NCBI GenBank assembly: GCA_030448085.1
Contig: JAUJNU010000009.1
Location: 1 to 39,329 of the forward strand
Origin: Actinomycetota bacterium
Lineage (GTDB): Bacteria > Actinomycetota > UBA4738 > CADDZG01 > WHSQ01
DNA: 39,329 nt
Direction of reading: 5' to 3'
Below are positions 1 through 8,275 of the stretch, piece after piece. The notes below the pieces were generated by a model. It saw only the letters and a program-made list of their open reading frames with translations. It did no database searches and had not been told where the DNA came from. The translations under genes and the position numbers were made by a program. How positions within the stretch are numbered: position 1 is the first letter of the stretch; every line of letters starts with the position of its first letter.

Positions 1-83
1 CGCTTTGCTGCGTCGAGAACCGTGTCTTTCTCACCGATGCACTCCGGAGAGCTGGTCATGATGTCCCGCGCCTTCTTGGCCAC
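1..83 (-). CDS. CBS-domain protein, N-terminus only (cut by window start)
   Basis: Only the first 27 codons lie in the window. They read V-A-K-K-A-R-D-I-M-T-S-S-P and continue with E-K-D-T-V-L-D-A-A-K. The sequence D-I-M-T followed about ten residues later by a T-V-x-D-A-A helix is the usual opening of a CBS domain (IMPDH-like adenosyl-binding module). The start is a GTG at 83 with a strong ribosome binding site (GAGGAGG) seven bases upstream, so the frame is well supported. What the rest of the protein carries (a second CBS repeat or BON domain is common in short stand-alone forms) cannot be seen. It is divergent from the DUF2269 gene. Confidence 0.72.
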   Translation of the reverse strand, partial: MAKKARDIMTSSPECIGEKDTVLDAAK

Positions 84-224
84 TTGAGGACCTCCTCGCG
101 TTTTGTCCGATAGGTACCCATGTCTCCTACCCAAGGCGGTTAGAGGGAAACAATCAAGGCGAGCACCTTGAAGCCGGCGCGCCTGTTGCAGATACTTGCC
201 CCAGTTGACTGGAAGGAGACTCCG

Positions 225-686
225 ATGACGCTCTACGAGCTTCTGCTGTTCGTGCACGTTCTGATGGCCGCGATCTGGGTCGGGGGGGCACTGACCGCGA
301 ACTTGTTGGCCGAGAAGGCGAGCAAGACCTCCGACCCGGTCTTGTTTGGTCAGGCCGTGGACAACGCCGCTTTCGTCGGGAAGCGGGTCATCGCGCCCAG
401 CTCGGGGATCTTGTTCCTCGCGGCGATCGGGTTGGTCTTGAAGGGTGAGTGGGGATTCACCACACCTTGGGTCCTGATCGGGATCGTCCTCTACGCTCTC
501 TCGGTCGCCGCCGGGGCCGGCTTCCTCGGCCCCCAGTCGGTGAAGCTGAGCGAGCTCGTGAAGAGCAAGGGGATGGACGATCCGGAGGTGACGAGCCTGT
601 CGGACAGGGTGAAGCTGGTCGCCAGGCTGGACTTCCTCGTCCTCGTGCTTGTCATCCTCGACATGACGGTGAAGCCGGGGTCCTAG
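225..686 (+). CDS. DUF2269-type integral membrane protein
   Basis: A 153-residue protein with four hydrophobic segments, at about residues 3-24, 50-68, 77-97 and 127-147. The first segment reads as L-L-L-F-V-H-V-L-M-A-A-I-W-V-G-G-A, the typical opening of the DUF2269 family, with a His and a Trp in helix one. The start at 225 was chosen over an upstream ATG at 168 because GGAAGGAG stands seven bases before it and the protein then begins directly with the first helix. Function of the family is not established; the buried His in helix one has led to ideas of redox or cofactor roles, which is only inference here. It converges on the ABC1 kinase gene, ending a few bases away. Confidence 0.75.
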   Translation: MTLYELLLFVHVLMAAIWVGGALTANLLAEKASKTSDPVLFGQAVDNAAFVGKRVIAPSSGILFLAAIGLVLKGEWGFTTPWVLIGIVLYALSVAAGAGFLGPQSVKLSELVKSKGMDDPEVTSLSDRVKLVARLDFLVLVLVILDMTVKPGS

Positions 687-691
687 CCCTC

Positions 692-2095
692 CTAGCGGGG
701 GGCCAGATCCGGGTGCTTGTCCGCAAGCCACTTCAGCTCCGCCTTGCCGAGCGTTGTGCCCGCGGGCTCGTCGAACCACAGCTCTTTCGCGATCCGCTGC
801 CAGTTAGCGGTCGCCTCCAGCCGGGCGAGCATGGACAGCAGCCCGAAGGACATCCGATTCAGCGTGAGGATGACGCCGGGCACGCCCACCTTGCGCAGCG
901 TGTTGAAGGCCGGCGAGCGGGGGTCGAAGCCCGCAGCCGCTATGCCCTGCACCATCGGCCGGTCGACCGTCACCTCGCGGTCCTGGAGGATCGGCGTGTT
1001 GAGGAGCCTCATGTGCTCCCACACCGCGTCGACCGCTGGGGTCTTCCTGCCGAGGATCCCCAAGGCCTCCAGCGCGCCGCCCCCTGCATCCTTGTCATCC
1101 TCGATGAGCGCTCTCACGAACTGGGCTATCAGCTCCTTCGTGCCCGGGTCGATCGCACGGACGAGCCCGTAGTCGAGGAACGCAACCTTGTCCTTAGGCA
1201 GGAGCAGATAGTTGCCCGGATGCGGGTCGGCCGAGAACAGGAGGAACCGTCCGAGGCAGCCGTAGAAGAAGCGGAAGAGCGTCTCGCCGAGCCGGTCGCG
1301 AGAGGCCCGCTCCTGCTCGAAGGCATCGAGGAACGACCTGCCCCTCACGTACTCCTGAACGATGACCCTCGTGTGAGAGAGATCCTTGTGAACCTTGGGG
1401 ACGACCACGAACGGGTGGCCCTCGAACATCCTGGCGAAGCGCGCCTGGTTCGTCGCCTCTCGCCTGTAATCGAGCTCTTCGAGGACCCGGTCCCGGACCT
1501 CCCCTGCAACCTCCTTCGGGTCGAGGTTCGGGGCGATGGCCACAGAGAGCTTGGTCATGGCGCTGATGTTCTTGAGGTCGGCTCGAACCGCGGCATCCAC
1601 CCCGGGGTACTGCACCTTCACCGCCACCTGCTCCCCCGAATGAAGTGTCGCCCGGTGCACCTGTCCGATGGATGCCGCTGCGATCGCCTGCTCCTCGAAG
1701 GTGGCGAAGACCTCTTCGACCGGACGGCCGAACTCCTGCCTGATCACCTTCTTGGATGCCTCGGGGTCCATCGGGGGGGCCGAGTTCTGCAGCATCGTGA
1801 GTGCGTCCTGGTAGGTGGCCGACCAGTCCCCGGGGGCCGAGAACTCGTAGAAAGATGCGAGCTGGCCGAGCTTCATCGCCGCGCCCTTCATCTCGCCCAG
1901 CATGCCCACCAACTGAGTCGCCGTCTGCTGGTGGAACCCGTCGAGGAACTCGCCCGCTCGATCGGGGGAGGCGAACGAACGGGCCCGGGTCCCCAGGAAT
2001 CGAGCAGCGCTCTTTCCGGTCTGTCCCGCCAGCTTGGCTCCTCGGGCCGCCCAGCTGGTGGGCATCACGTCCTTCGACTTCTCTTGTTCCGCCAT
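692..2095 (-). CDS. ABC1/UbiB (AarF/ADCK) family atypical kinase
   Basis: A 467-residue protein with the complete ABC1 signature set in order: a K-x-G-Q motif (M-K-L-G-Q-L) in the N-terminal extension, an Ala-rich nucleotide loop (A-A-A-S-I-G-Q-V-H-R), the lysine of V-A-V-K-V-Q-Y-P-G, E-E-L-D-Y-R-x-E-A, the catalytic-loop D-P-H-P-G-N-Y, and F-L-D-Y-G-L as the metal-binding motif. Family members are ATPases or kinases that support quinone or other isoprenoid lipid metabolism; no substrate can be read from this sequence and no quinone gene is adjacent. The open frame extends upstream to 2446, but the start at 2095 is preferred because family homology begins just after it and a TAGAGT hexamer lies seven bases upstream, fitting a leaderless mRNA. 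Divergent from the M28 peptidase. Confidence 0.88.
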   Translation of the reverse strand: MAEQEKSKDVMPTSWAARGAKLAGQTGKSAARFLGTRARSFASPDRAGEFLDGFHQQTATQLVGMLGEMKGAAMKLGQLASFYEFSAPGDWSATYQDALTMLQNSAPPMDPEASKKVIRQEFGRPVEEVFATFEEQAIAAASIGQVHRATLHSGEQVAVKVQYPGVDAAVRADLKNISAMTKLSVAIAPNLDPKEVAGEVRDRVLEELDYRREATNQARFARMFEGHPFVVVPKVHKDLSHTRVIVQEYVRGRSFLDAFEQERASRDRLGETLFRFFYGCLGRFLLFSADPHPGNYLLLPKDKVAFLDYGLVRAIDPGTKELIAQFVRALIEDDKDAGGGALEALGILGRKTPAVDAVWEHMRLLNTPILQDREVTVDRPMVQGIAAAGFDPRSPAFNTLRKVGVPGVILTLNRMSFGLLSMLARLEATANWQRIAKELWFDEPAGTTLGKAELKWLADKHPDLAPR

Positions 2096-2101
2096 GAGAC
2101 T

Positions 2102-2107
2102 TACTCT
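2102..2107 (+). promoter_or_regulatory. -10 element of leaderless M28 peptidase transcript
   Basis: TACTCT on the plus strand with seven bases between it and GTG 2115. It shares five base pairs with the minus-strand TAGAGT of the ABC1 gene, so the two promoters cannot be occupied at once. Confidence 0.5.
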
Positions 2108-2108
2108 A
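2103..2108 (-). promoter_or_regulatory. -10 element of leaderless ABC1 kinase transcript
   Basis: TAGAGT on the minus strand, with seven bases between it and the ATG at 2095 and no ribosome binding site. It overlaps the -10 element of the divergent M28 gene. Confidence 0.55.
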
Positions 2109-2114
2109 GTTGGC

Positions 2115-3137
2115 GTGAAAGCAAGTCGTACATGGGGAATGGCCGCAATCTTGGCGGCCGCCGTGACAGCCGCCGCTTGTGCGCCCGAAGCGGGTGTCGC
2201 CCCTTCCGACAGCTCCGCCGCGGGGACCGGCACAACCAGCGCGACGTTGCCCCTCACTGCGTCGGGAGATGGTGCCGGTGGATCCCAGGGCGAGGAGGCT
2301 CCCGAGGAGACCGTGACGGGAACAAGCTCTCGGGCCCTTGGCTCCTTCGACAACACCCGTGCCATGCGCCACATCCGCAAGCTGGCGACAGACATCGGCC
2401 GCCGTCCGAAGACGTCCGCAGGCGAACGGCGGGCGGCCGAGTACATGAAAGGGAAGCTCGAGGCATACGGCTATGACGCCTGGTTCCAGAACTTCTCCGT
2501 CGACGGGGGCCGATCGCTGAACGTCGTAGCCCGCTGGCCGGGAGCGATCCGCTATGGGTTCGTGATCGGCGGTCACATCGACACCGTGCCCGAGGCTCCC
2601 GGCGCCAACGACAACGCCTCGGGGGTAGCGGTGGTCCTCGAGACGGCGCGGCTCGCGGCGGGCAAGCCGCAGGCTCGGTTCCTCACCTTCGTCGGGTTCG
2701 GGTCCGAGGAATCCGGGCAGGCGGGAACACACCACGATGGATCCCGGCAGTTCGTCGGCCGCCTCGGGCCGAGGGGTCGGAACCGTCTCCCGGGGATGAT
2801 CTCGGTCGACATGATCGCCGATGGCAAGCCGCTGCTCACCGGGAACTCGGATATCGCCTCGGACGTGGTCGCCCGCGCCCTCTACCGGAAGATCGAGCGC
2901 AACACGCGGGTGGCCATCCGGTACCAGACCCTGTGTGATTGTTCCGACCACGGTCCCTTCGAGCACGCGGGGATCCCCGCCTCCTTCATGTACAGCGGGA
3001 ACGAGCCCGACTACCACTCGAGCTCCGACACCGTCCCCAACATGAAGCCCCGGCACGTCCTCAGAACCGGCAAGGCCCTGCGCTCCTTCGTCGAGGACGT
3101 GAAGCGCAGGATGATCGACCGCTTCCGCAGGTACTGA
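2115..3137 (+). CDS. Secreted M28-family zinc aminopeptidase, lipoprotein
   Basis: A 340-residue exported metallopeptidase. The N-terminus has a Lys/Arg region, a hydrophobic Ala-rich core and a lipobox ending A-A-A-C, so the mature protein is probably lipid-anchored outside the membrane. The catalytic domain shows G-G-H-I-D-T-V, then G-A-N-D-N-A-S-G, a degenerate S-E-E-S-G acid pair, S-V-D-M-I, and a C-terminal Y-H-S-S-S-D-T; these supply the His, Asp and Glu ligands of the two zinc ions and the catalytic Glu of the M28 family. Start choice: GTG 2115 fits both a compact lipoprotein signal and a leaderless promoter; ATG 2094 and ATG 2139 are in frame and cannot be excluded. Peptide substrates unknown. 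Confidence 0.85.
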   Translation: MKASRTWGMAAILAAAVTAAACAPEAGVAPSDSSAAGTGTTSATLPLTASGDGAGGSQGEEAPEETVTGTSSRALGSFDNTRAMRHIRKLATDIGRRPKTSAGERRAAEYMKGKLEAYGYDAWFQNFSVDGGRSLNVVARWPGAIRYGFVIGGHIDTVPEAPGANDNASGVAVVLETARLAAGKPQARFLTFVGFGSEESGQAGTHHDGSRQFVGRLGPRGRNRLPGMISVDMIADGKPLLTGNSDIASDVVARALYRKIERNTRVAIRYQTLCDCSDHGPFEHAGIPASFMYSGNEPDYHSSSDTVPNMKPRHVLRTGKALRSFVEDVKRRMIDRFRRY

Positions 3138-3230
3138 GCACCAGAGCCGAAGAGCGCGAAAACCCAGATGGGGCTTGCCTTTGGGCTACCCTGAAAGCGC
3201 CCGAGACACCTGGAGAGGAGAGCTCTTCAT

Positions 3231-3780
3231 ATGCCAGAGCCGATGACCCAACCACTGGACCCTTACGAGCCGCAGACGGCTTACGAATGGGACGACGAAG
3301 AAGAAGCCGTTCAGGAAGGGCCAAAGGTCCTTTGGGGACGGATCGCGATACTTGCGTTCGCGCTCATCATCGCGTTCCTCCTAGGTCGGGCAGCCGCCCC
3401 CAACGGGATACCTGCCAGCACCGTCACCGACCTCGAAGGCAAGGTTGCGGAGCTGGAGGGCGACAACGAAGTCCTAAGGGGCGAGGTGGCCGCGCTCCAG
3501 GCCGCTGCCGAAGAAGCGAACAACCAAGCCGCGCAAGAGGACCCGGAGGCTACGGGTGAGACCGACACGGAGACAGACACGGAGGGCGAAACCGGCAGCG
3601 GCACGACGACCGAGACGGTCGAGATCTACGTGGTGAAGCCGGGCGACTCCCTAACGAGCATCTCGAGGACTTCTACGGGACGACCGAGCACGGCAATTAC
3701 CTCGTGGAGGTCAACGGCATCGCCGACCTACCTCTATCCAGGTAGGCCAGGAGCTGACCATCCCGGAGGAGCCGGAGTAA
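3231..3780 (+). CDS. Membrane-anchored LysM-domain protein (frameshifted)
   Basis: Starts at ATG 3231 behind GGAGAGGAG. Residues 1-35 are acidic and cytoplasmic, a single transmembrane helix follows at about 39-60 (I-A-I-L-A-F-A-L-I-I-A-F), then a coiled-coil stretch rich in L-E-G/E-V-A, a Thr/Glu/Gly linker, and a C-terminal LysM domain beginning Y-V-V-K-P-G-D-S-L. LysM modules bind peptidoglycan N-acetylglucosamine chains, so this is likely a cell-wall-contacting protein. The LysM part is split over three frames: a shift near 3660 leads into D-F-Y-G-T-T, and a second near 3737 leads into V-G-Q-E-L-T-I-P-E ending at TAA 3778-3780. With both corrected the LysM domain is complete, suggesting base-call indels, not decay. 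Confidence 0.75.
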
Positions 3781-3818
3781 CTGCGTAGAGCCTGTTCGGC
3801 GGGCGGGCTGCGCTGCCG

Positions 3819-4230
3819 TTACTTCTCGGCCGGCCTGGTCTGAGGCTCCCCGCCGGCCGCACCGCCCGTGTCCGCGATGTCTTCCTGCTGGGGAGGAAGG
3901 TGTCCTGGCCCGAGACCCCGGCGGACGCGCCTGCAGCCGGTACCGCTGAGGCGGTGGAGGTAGCCGTCCCGGCACCCGGGCCATCTGTGACGTGCGTGTC
4001 GATCTGACCCTGCGGCGAGGTGATCTCGGCGACGAGGGCCTCGACCTCGGAGCCTGCGGGTGTCCTTGGGTCTTCTCGCGGTAGATGAGGTAGCCGAGCT
4101 TCTTCGCAGCTGCGTCCGCCTTCCTGCGGGCGTTCACCTCGTTCGCCTTGTCCTGGGCCTGAACGCTCGCTCTCTTCGCCTCGCCGGCCAGGTCCTTGCC
4201 TGCGTCCTTCAATTTGTCCATGAAGCCCAT
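3819..4230 (-). CDS. Small coiled-coil actinobacterial protein (frameshifted), function unknown
   Basis: Begins at 4230 with M-G-F-M-D-K-L-K-D-A-G-K-D-L-A behind GAGGAGAG. The first 55 residues are a highly charged Ala/Lys/Glu helix ending K-L-G-Y-L-I-Y-R-E, a pattern I recognise from short conserved actinobacterial proteins without known function. Shifts near 4065 and near 3890 are needed to continue through T-P-A-G-S-E-V-E-A-L-V-A-E-I and a Thr/Ala/Gly-rich linker to the end G-G-E-P-Q-T-R-P-A-E-K at TAA 3819-3821. No signal peptide or membrane segment. It converges on the LysM gene. Confidence 0.62.
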
Positions 4231-4288
4231 GTGGCTCTCCTCGTCTAGATCGGGTGAGCACCATTCCTACACCCAAAGATGAAGTAGC

Positions 4289-4294
4289 TAGTGT
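4289..4294 (+). promoter_or_regulatory. -10 element of the archease-rtcB operon
   Basis: TAGTGT with seven bases to ATG 4302 and no ribosome binding site, consistent with a leaderless archease transcript that continues into rtcB. Confidence 0.5.
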
Positions 4295-4301
4295 GGCCGG
4301 G

Positions 4302-4709
4302 ATGGGGAGCTTGAGATCATCGAGCACACCGCCGACGTGGGGGTAAGGGCCTGGGGCGACTCCCCCGAGGAGAGCTTTCCTGCAGGCGACCTTCGGGCTC
4401 GCAGACATCATCGGGGCCTGGAAGTTGGCCCCGGCAAGGACGTCGTCGTCGAGGTGGAAGCCCGTGACATGGCCGGGCTCCTCGTCGATTGGCTGAACGA
4501 GGTTCCTCTACCTCCAGGGCGCGCGACGCCACGCTGAACGGGTGAACATGTCGGAGGTTGGGGAAACACGAGCCGTGGGTACCGTGACGTTGGGGACGAG
4601 AGTCGAAGAGGTCCTGCAGGGGACGGCCGTTAAGGCGATCACGTTCCACGGGCTGAAGATGCAGCCGGAAGATGGAGGCTGGCTCGCCCAGGTCTACGTA
4701 GACGTCTAG
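4302..4709 (+). CDS. Archease, RtcB activator (frameshifted)
   Basis: Archease is the small SHS2-fold partner that speeds RtcB guanylylation and allows multiple turnover. Reading across frames gives L-E-I-I-E-H-T-A-D-V-G-V-R-A-W-G, then T-F-G-L-A-D-I-I, then D-M-A-G-L-L-V-D-W-L-N-E-V, and finally K-A-I-T-F-H-G-L with a D-G-G-W-L-A-Q-V-Y-V-D-V terminus. The H-T-A-D motif, the W-L-N-E helix and the terminal acidic D-V are family hallmarks. Shifts are needed at the G run 4304-4307, near 4378, near 4430 and near 4507. Rebuilt length of about 136 residues equals the family norm. It ends 16 bases before rtcB, so the two form an operon. Confidence 0.83.
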
Positions 4710-4725
4710 AGCGAAGGGGTCACCC

Positions 4726-6171
4726 GTGGTGCAACCGATACAGCTCGAGCCGTTCCTGTGGGAGGTGCCGCAGGGATTCGTCGATGGCATGCGGGTCCCG
4801 GCGCGGGTGTTCGGCTCACACCGGCTGTTCCACAAGGCGCTCGAGGACAAGGCTGTGGAGCAGGTGGCGAACGTTGCGACGCTGCCTGGGATCGTGGGGG
4901 CCGCGCTCGCGATGCCCGACATCCACTGGGGCTACGGCTTCCCGATCGGAGGCGTCGCCGCGACGGATGTGGACGCGGGAGGCGTGGTCTCGCCGGGTGG
5001 TGTCGGGTTCGACATCGGCTGCGGCGTGCGCCTCATCAGGAGCAACCTCAAGTGGAAAGAAGCCGCGTCGAAGCTGCGTCCGCTCGTCGGGCGACTCGCG
5101 CGCACCGTGCCGCGGGGGGTGGGCGGGAAGGGACGCATGTCCCTCCACGGCAGCGAGGTCGACAAGGTGCTCACCCAGGGGGTCAAGTTCCCTCTCAGTA
5201 AAGGCATCGGCTGGGAGGAGGACGCGGAGCTGTGCGAGGACGAGGGGGCTCTGCCGTCGGCCCGGCCCGAGAAGATCTCTGACCGCGCCAAGGAGCGGGG
5301 CGCTCCGCAGCTCGGGAGCCTAGGAGCCGGTAACCACTTCCTCGAGGTTCAGGTGGTCGACGAGGTAAGGAACCCCGAGGCCGCCGAGGTGATGGGCCTG
5401 TTCGAGGGACAGGTGTGCGTGATGATCCACTCGGGCTCACGCGGGATGGGCCACCAGACCTGCACCGATCACGTACGGGCCTTGGACCGGCTCATGCCGG
5501 AGCTGGATTTCGAGGTCCCGGACAGGCAGCTCGCGGCGGTCCCCATCGAGCACGATCAGGCGCAGGCTTATCTCGGCGCCATGGACGCGGCCGGCAATTA
5601 CGCCCGCGCCAACCGGCACCTCCTCACCGACGCTACCCGCGAGGCTTTCGCCGAAGTCTTCGGAAGGAGCGCTCGCGACCTCGAGATGTCACTCGTTTAT
5701 GACATCTCCCACAACCTCGCCAAGATCGAGCCGTATGACGTCGGCGGCATGGTGAAGGACCTTTGCGTCCACAGGAAGGGCGCGACCCGCGCTTTCGGGC
5801 CGGGACACCCCGAGCTTCCCGATCGCTACAAGCCGATCGGACAGCCGGTGATCGTGCCGGGGAGCATGGGCACCCACTCTTATGTGCTGACCGGGCTTGC
5901 GAGCGCGAAGGACCGTTCCTTCGCATCGAGCTGCCACGGCGCAGGGCGGGCGATGAGCCGAACGAAGGCGAAGAAGCAGATGACGGGACAGGACCTGAAG
6001 AAAGAGCTCGAGAAGCAGGGGATCCTCGTCGCCGCTTCTCAGGCGAAGCTCCTTTCCGAAGAGGCTCCCTACGCTTACAAGGACGTGTCCGAAGTCGTCG
6101 AGGCCTGCGAGGGCGCGCAGCTGACGAAAGTCGTTGCCCGGCTCCGGCCCGCCGGCGTGATCAAGGGGTAG
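4726..6171 (+). CDS. rtcB: RtcB RNA-splicing ligase
   Basis: A full 481-residue RtcB. The enzyme joins RNA 2',3'-cyclic phosphate or 3'-phosphate ends to 5'-hydroxyl ends using GTP and Mn(II) through a histidine-GMP intermediate. The metal and catalytic residues can all be placed: D96 and C99 in G-F-D-I-G-C-G, H204 in G-A-G-N-H-F-L, H235 in I-H-S-G-S-R-G, H329 in D-I-S-H-N-L, and the guanylylated H404 in C-H-G-A-G-R-A-M-S-R. The start is GTG 4726 (a second GTG follows), preceded by AAGGGG. It follows archease directly and is followed after two bases by an alpha/beta hydrolase, so all three may be co-transcribed. In bacteria RtcB repairs tRNA and rRNA breaks; the actual target here is unknown. 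Confidence 0.96.
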   Translation: MVQPIQLEPFLWEVPQGFVDGMRVPARVFGSHRLFHKALEDKAVEQVANVATLPGIVGAALAMPDIHWGYGFPIGGVAATDVDAGGVVSPGGVGFDIGCGVRLIRSNLKWKEAASKLRPLVGRLARTVPRGVGGKGRMSLHGSEVDKVLTQGVKFPLSKGIGWEEDAELCEDEGALPSARPEKISDRAKERGAPQLGSLGAGNHFLEVQVVDEVRNPEAAEVMGLFEGQVCVMIHSGSRGMGHQTCTDHVRALDRLMPELDFEVPDRQLAAVPIEHDQAQAYLGAMDAAGNYARANRHLLTDATREAFAEVFGRSARDLEMSLVYDISHNLAKIEPYDVGGMVKDLCVHRKGATRAFGPGHPELPDRYKPIGQPVIVPGSMGTHSYVLTGLASAKDRSFASSCHGAGRAMSRTKAKKQMTGQDLKKELEKQGILVAASQAKLLSEEAPYAYKDVSEVVEACEGAQLTKVVARLRPAGVIKG

Positions 6172-6173
6172 GC

Positions 6174-6989
6174 ATGGCGGTCAAGAACAGGATCGAAGAG
6201 CAAGAGGTTGTGGCGGGCGGGCTCAGTTGGCGCGTCGCCGTGTCGGGCCCGAAGAGTGGCGCCCCGGTGCTCCTCCTTCATGGCTTCCCGGAGTACTGGG
6301 GCTCGTGGTTGCCGCAGATCCCGGCGCTGGCCGCGGCCGGCTACCGCGTCTACGCGCCGGACCTTCCCGGGTATGGCTCCACCGACGCCCCCGCGGACTA
6401 CTCGATCGGGGCACTCGCTGGTGCGATCGCAGACCTGCGGATCAAACTCGCGCAGGAAGGGATGCACGTGATCGGTCACGACTGGGGAGGCATCATCGGC
6501 CATGCCCTGGCGTACCTTCATCCACAAGCGGTCCTGTCGTTCGTCGCAGCGTGCGCTCCGCACCCGGGGGCGTTCGATGGGGTGTTGAGGGACCCTCGGC
6601 AGATATTGCGGTCCTGGTACGTGGGTGCCTTCCAGATCCCCGGCATCGAGTTCCTCTTGAGCAACAAGCAGCTGATCGAGAAGACCGCTCGCGGGTCGGT
6701 CACGGAGATAGATGACCCCGCTGCCATGAGGAGGGCCCTCAGCTACTACCGCGCGAACCTGCGCCCGTGGAACCTGTCGGGGGCCCGGGTGGGCAAGATC
6801 GAGCAGCCGGGGCTCGTGATCCACGCGCGGCGCGACCCGGCCATCGGCGAGCCGATCATGCGGGCCACCGCGGATCAGTTCGAAGACCTTCGGGGGTTCA
6901 AGGTTCTGGACTGCGGGCATTTCGTTCAGCGCCTGTGCACCGACCGTTTCAACTCGGAGTTGTTGGCATTCCTGGGCGAGGTCGCATAA
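6174..6989 (+). CDS. Alpha/beta hydrolase, epoxide-hydrolase-like
   Basis: A 271-residue alpha/beta hydrolase. The oxyanion motif H-G-F-P-E is near residue 38, the nucleophile elbow is G-H-D-W-G-G with Asp 103 as nucleophile, and the catalytic His lies in D-C-G-H-F-V near the C-terminus. An Asp nucleophile together with H-G-F-P-E points to epoxide hydrolases or haloalkane dehalogenases; the W following the nucleophile (D-W-G) suits both. The acid member may be the Asp in R-R-D-P-A-I. No signal peptide, so cytoplasmic. ATG 6174 lies two bases after the rtcB stop, suggesting translational coupling, although no functional tie to RNA repair is evident. Confidence 0.85.
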   Translation: MAVKNRIEEQEVVAGGLSWRVAVSGPKSGAPVLLLHGFPEYWGSWLPQIPALAAAGYRVYAPDLPGYGSTDAPADYSIGALAGAIADLRIKLAQEGMHVIGHDWGGIIGHALAYLHPQAVLSFVAACAPHPGAFDGVLRDPRQILRSWYVGAFQIPGIEFLLSNKQLIEKTARGSVTEIDDPAAMRRALSYYRANLRPWNLSGARVGKIEQPGLVIHARRDPAIGEPIMRATADQFEDLRGFKVLDCGHFVQRLCTDRFNSELLAFLGEVA

Positions 6990-7007
6990 GACCGTTGGGC
7001 AACCGCC

Positions 7008-7024
7008 CCCCGTTTACTACGGGG
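7008..7024. terminator. Short hairpin between convergent genes
   Basis: CCCCGT, a five-base loop, then ACGGGG. It sits in the 27-base gap between the convergent hydrolase and beta-propeller genes and overlaps the latter's stop codon. The stem is only six pairs and there is no T tract, so support is weak. Confidence 0.3.
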
Positions 7025-8118
7025 ACCAGGTAGGACCTTCTTCCACGCCGCTATCGTTGGTCAAGCGTCGATGATCGGTCCCGTCACGACGCACGACGTG
7101 AAGATCGACCTGGCCTCCTCGCTTGCTCAGGAACAAGATCCATCGCCCGTTCGGAGACCATTCAGGCTCGTAATCTGCTGCTGAGTGACCGGTGATCCGG
7201 TGCTCGTTCGACCCGTCTGCTTGCATGACGTAGATGTTCCGATCGCCGTCCCGATCGCTCACGAAAACTATGTGGTTTCCGCTTGGTGAGAAGTGGCCGT
7301 CCCGATCGACCCCCGGGGACCTGGTCAGACAGTGAGCTCCCGCGGGCCCTTTGACCAGCCGAACCTTGCAGACCTCTGCGTCCGTGGTCCGGGTCCCATC
7401 TGCCGCTTCGATCTGTTCGTAAACCAGCTTGGAGCCGGGTGACCACTGTGGTGATCTCTGCTGAGGGTAACGAGCCTCACCTGACGCATCCGGGGTGACG
7501 ATCCGCTTGTGGGATCCGTCTCGGTCCATCACCCCCACTTGGAACCGGTACTCCTCGTCCTGGCGGACGAAGGCGATCCGTTCGCTGTCGGCTCCATCTA
7601 GGCTCCGCTCCCAAGACCGTCTCGTAATCGATGGTTCCCGACAAGTTCTCCAGCTCTTGACCGTCCCTTCCTACCGACCAAACTTCAACGGGGTCGCACT
7701 GATCCCTCTGAAACACGACATGCTGTGAGTGAGCCGACCAGTCAGGACGGCTATCGCCAAAGCAGGAGGCGCCGGACGAGATCTGCTCCTGATCCGATCC
7801 ATCCGGGCGCACGATGAAGATCTTGCTGCTCCTTTGCCCCGGCGGGCGGCGGCGAACGCCACTCGCCCCCCTCCCGGAGACCAGTCGGGGTGTAGCCGTA
7901 GCCCTTGTTGGCCCCAGACCCTCACTGATCTGGCGGCGGTTCGCTCCATCCACCCGCACCACGAAGACGCCCCGGGAGTCTCTGCTCGTATAGCCGAATG
8001 CGATGTGCAGACGTCGTGGTTCGCCTGCGGGGGCCGCGGAGTATGCAGCGAAGACGGGCGAAGCGCTAAGGCAGAGGCATGCCAGAGCGAGGGCTGAAAG
8101 TGCCCTTCTGTGTCTCAC
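7017..8118 (-). CDS. Secreted PD40/TolB-like beta-propeller protein (frameshifted)
   Basis: Begins at GTG 8118 behind a perfect AAGGAGG. A signal peptide (R-H-R-R then a Leu/Ala core ending S-P-V-F-A-A) directs export. The body is made of repeats of the form D-G-S/T-x-x-x-x-I-T-x5-D-x-x-P-x-W-S-P-x-G-x-x-I, for example S-A-A-D-Y-E-P-E-W-S-P-N-G-R and R-D-G-D-R-N-I-Y-V-M, which are WD40-like PD40 strands as in TolB C-terminal propellers. Five or so blades are visible. The frame shifts near 7910, back near 7830, and again near 7605; the blades continue cleanly across each, so the gene looks intact biologically. No Tol-Pal genes are nearby and the role is unknown; free-standing propellers of this sort are common in Gram-positive secretomes. 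Confidence 0.78.
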
Positions 8119-8263
8119 GTCTCTTCCTCCTTGTCCGATACCGGCTCTAAGCTAGAGAACGTTCACAGAGCCACAAGGTTGCCACACTGCGAAAAGGTCC
8201 GTGTCGGCAACGGACTGAGGGAATGCCACTGCACGCTTTCTGCTTGCTGTCGCACCTCGTCGT

Positions 8264-8269
8264 TAGGCT
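8264..8269 (+). promoter_or_regulatory. -10 element of leaderless DUF222-HNH gene
   Basis: TAGGCT followed by six bases and ATG 8276; no ribosome binding site. Confidence 0.5.
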
Positions 8270-8275
8270 CGAACC

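Noticed and set aside
449..2476. 675-codon open frame on the plus strand
   Set aside because: It lies opposite the ABC1 kinase, is Arg/Glu/Leu rich without motifs, and is a GC-driven shadow of the real minus-strand gene.
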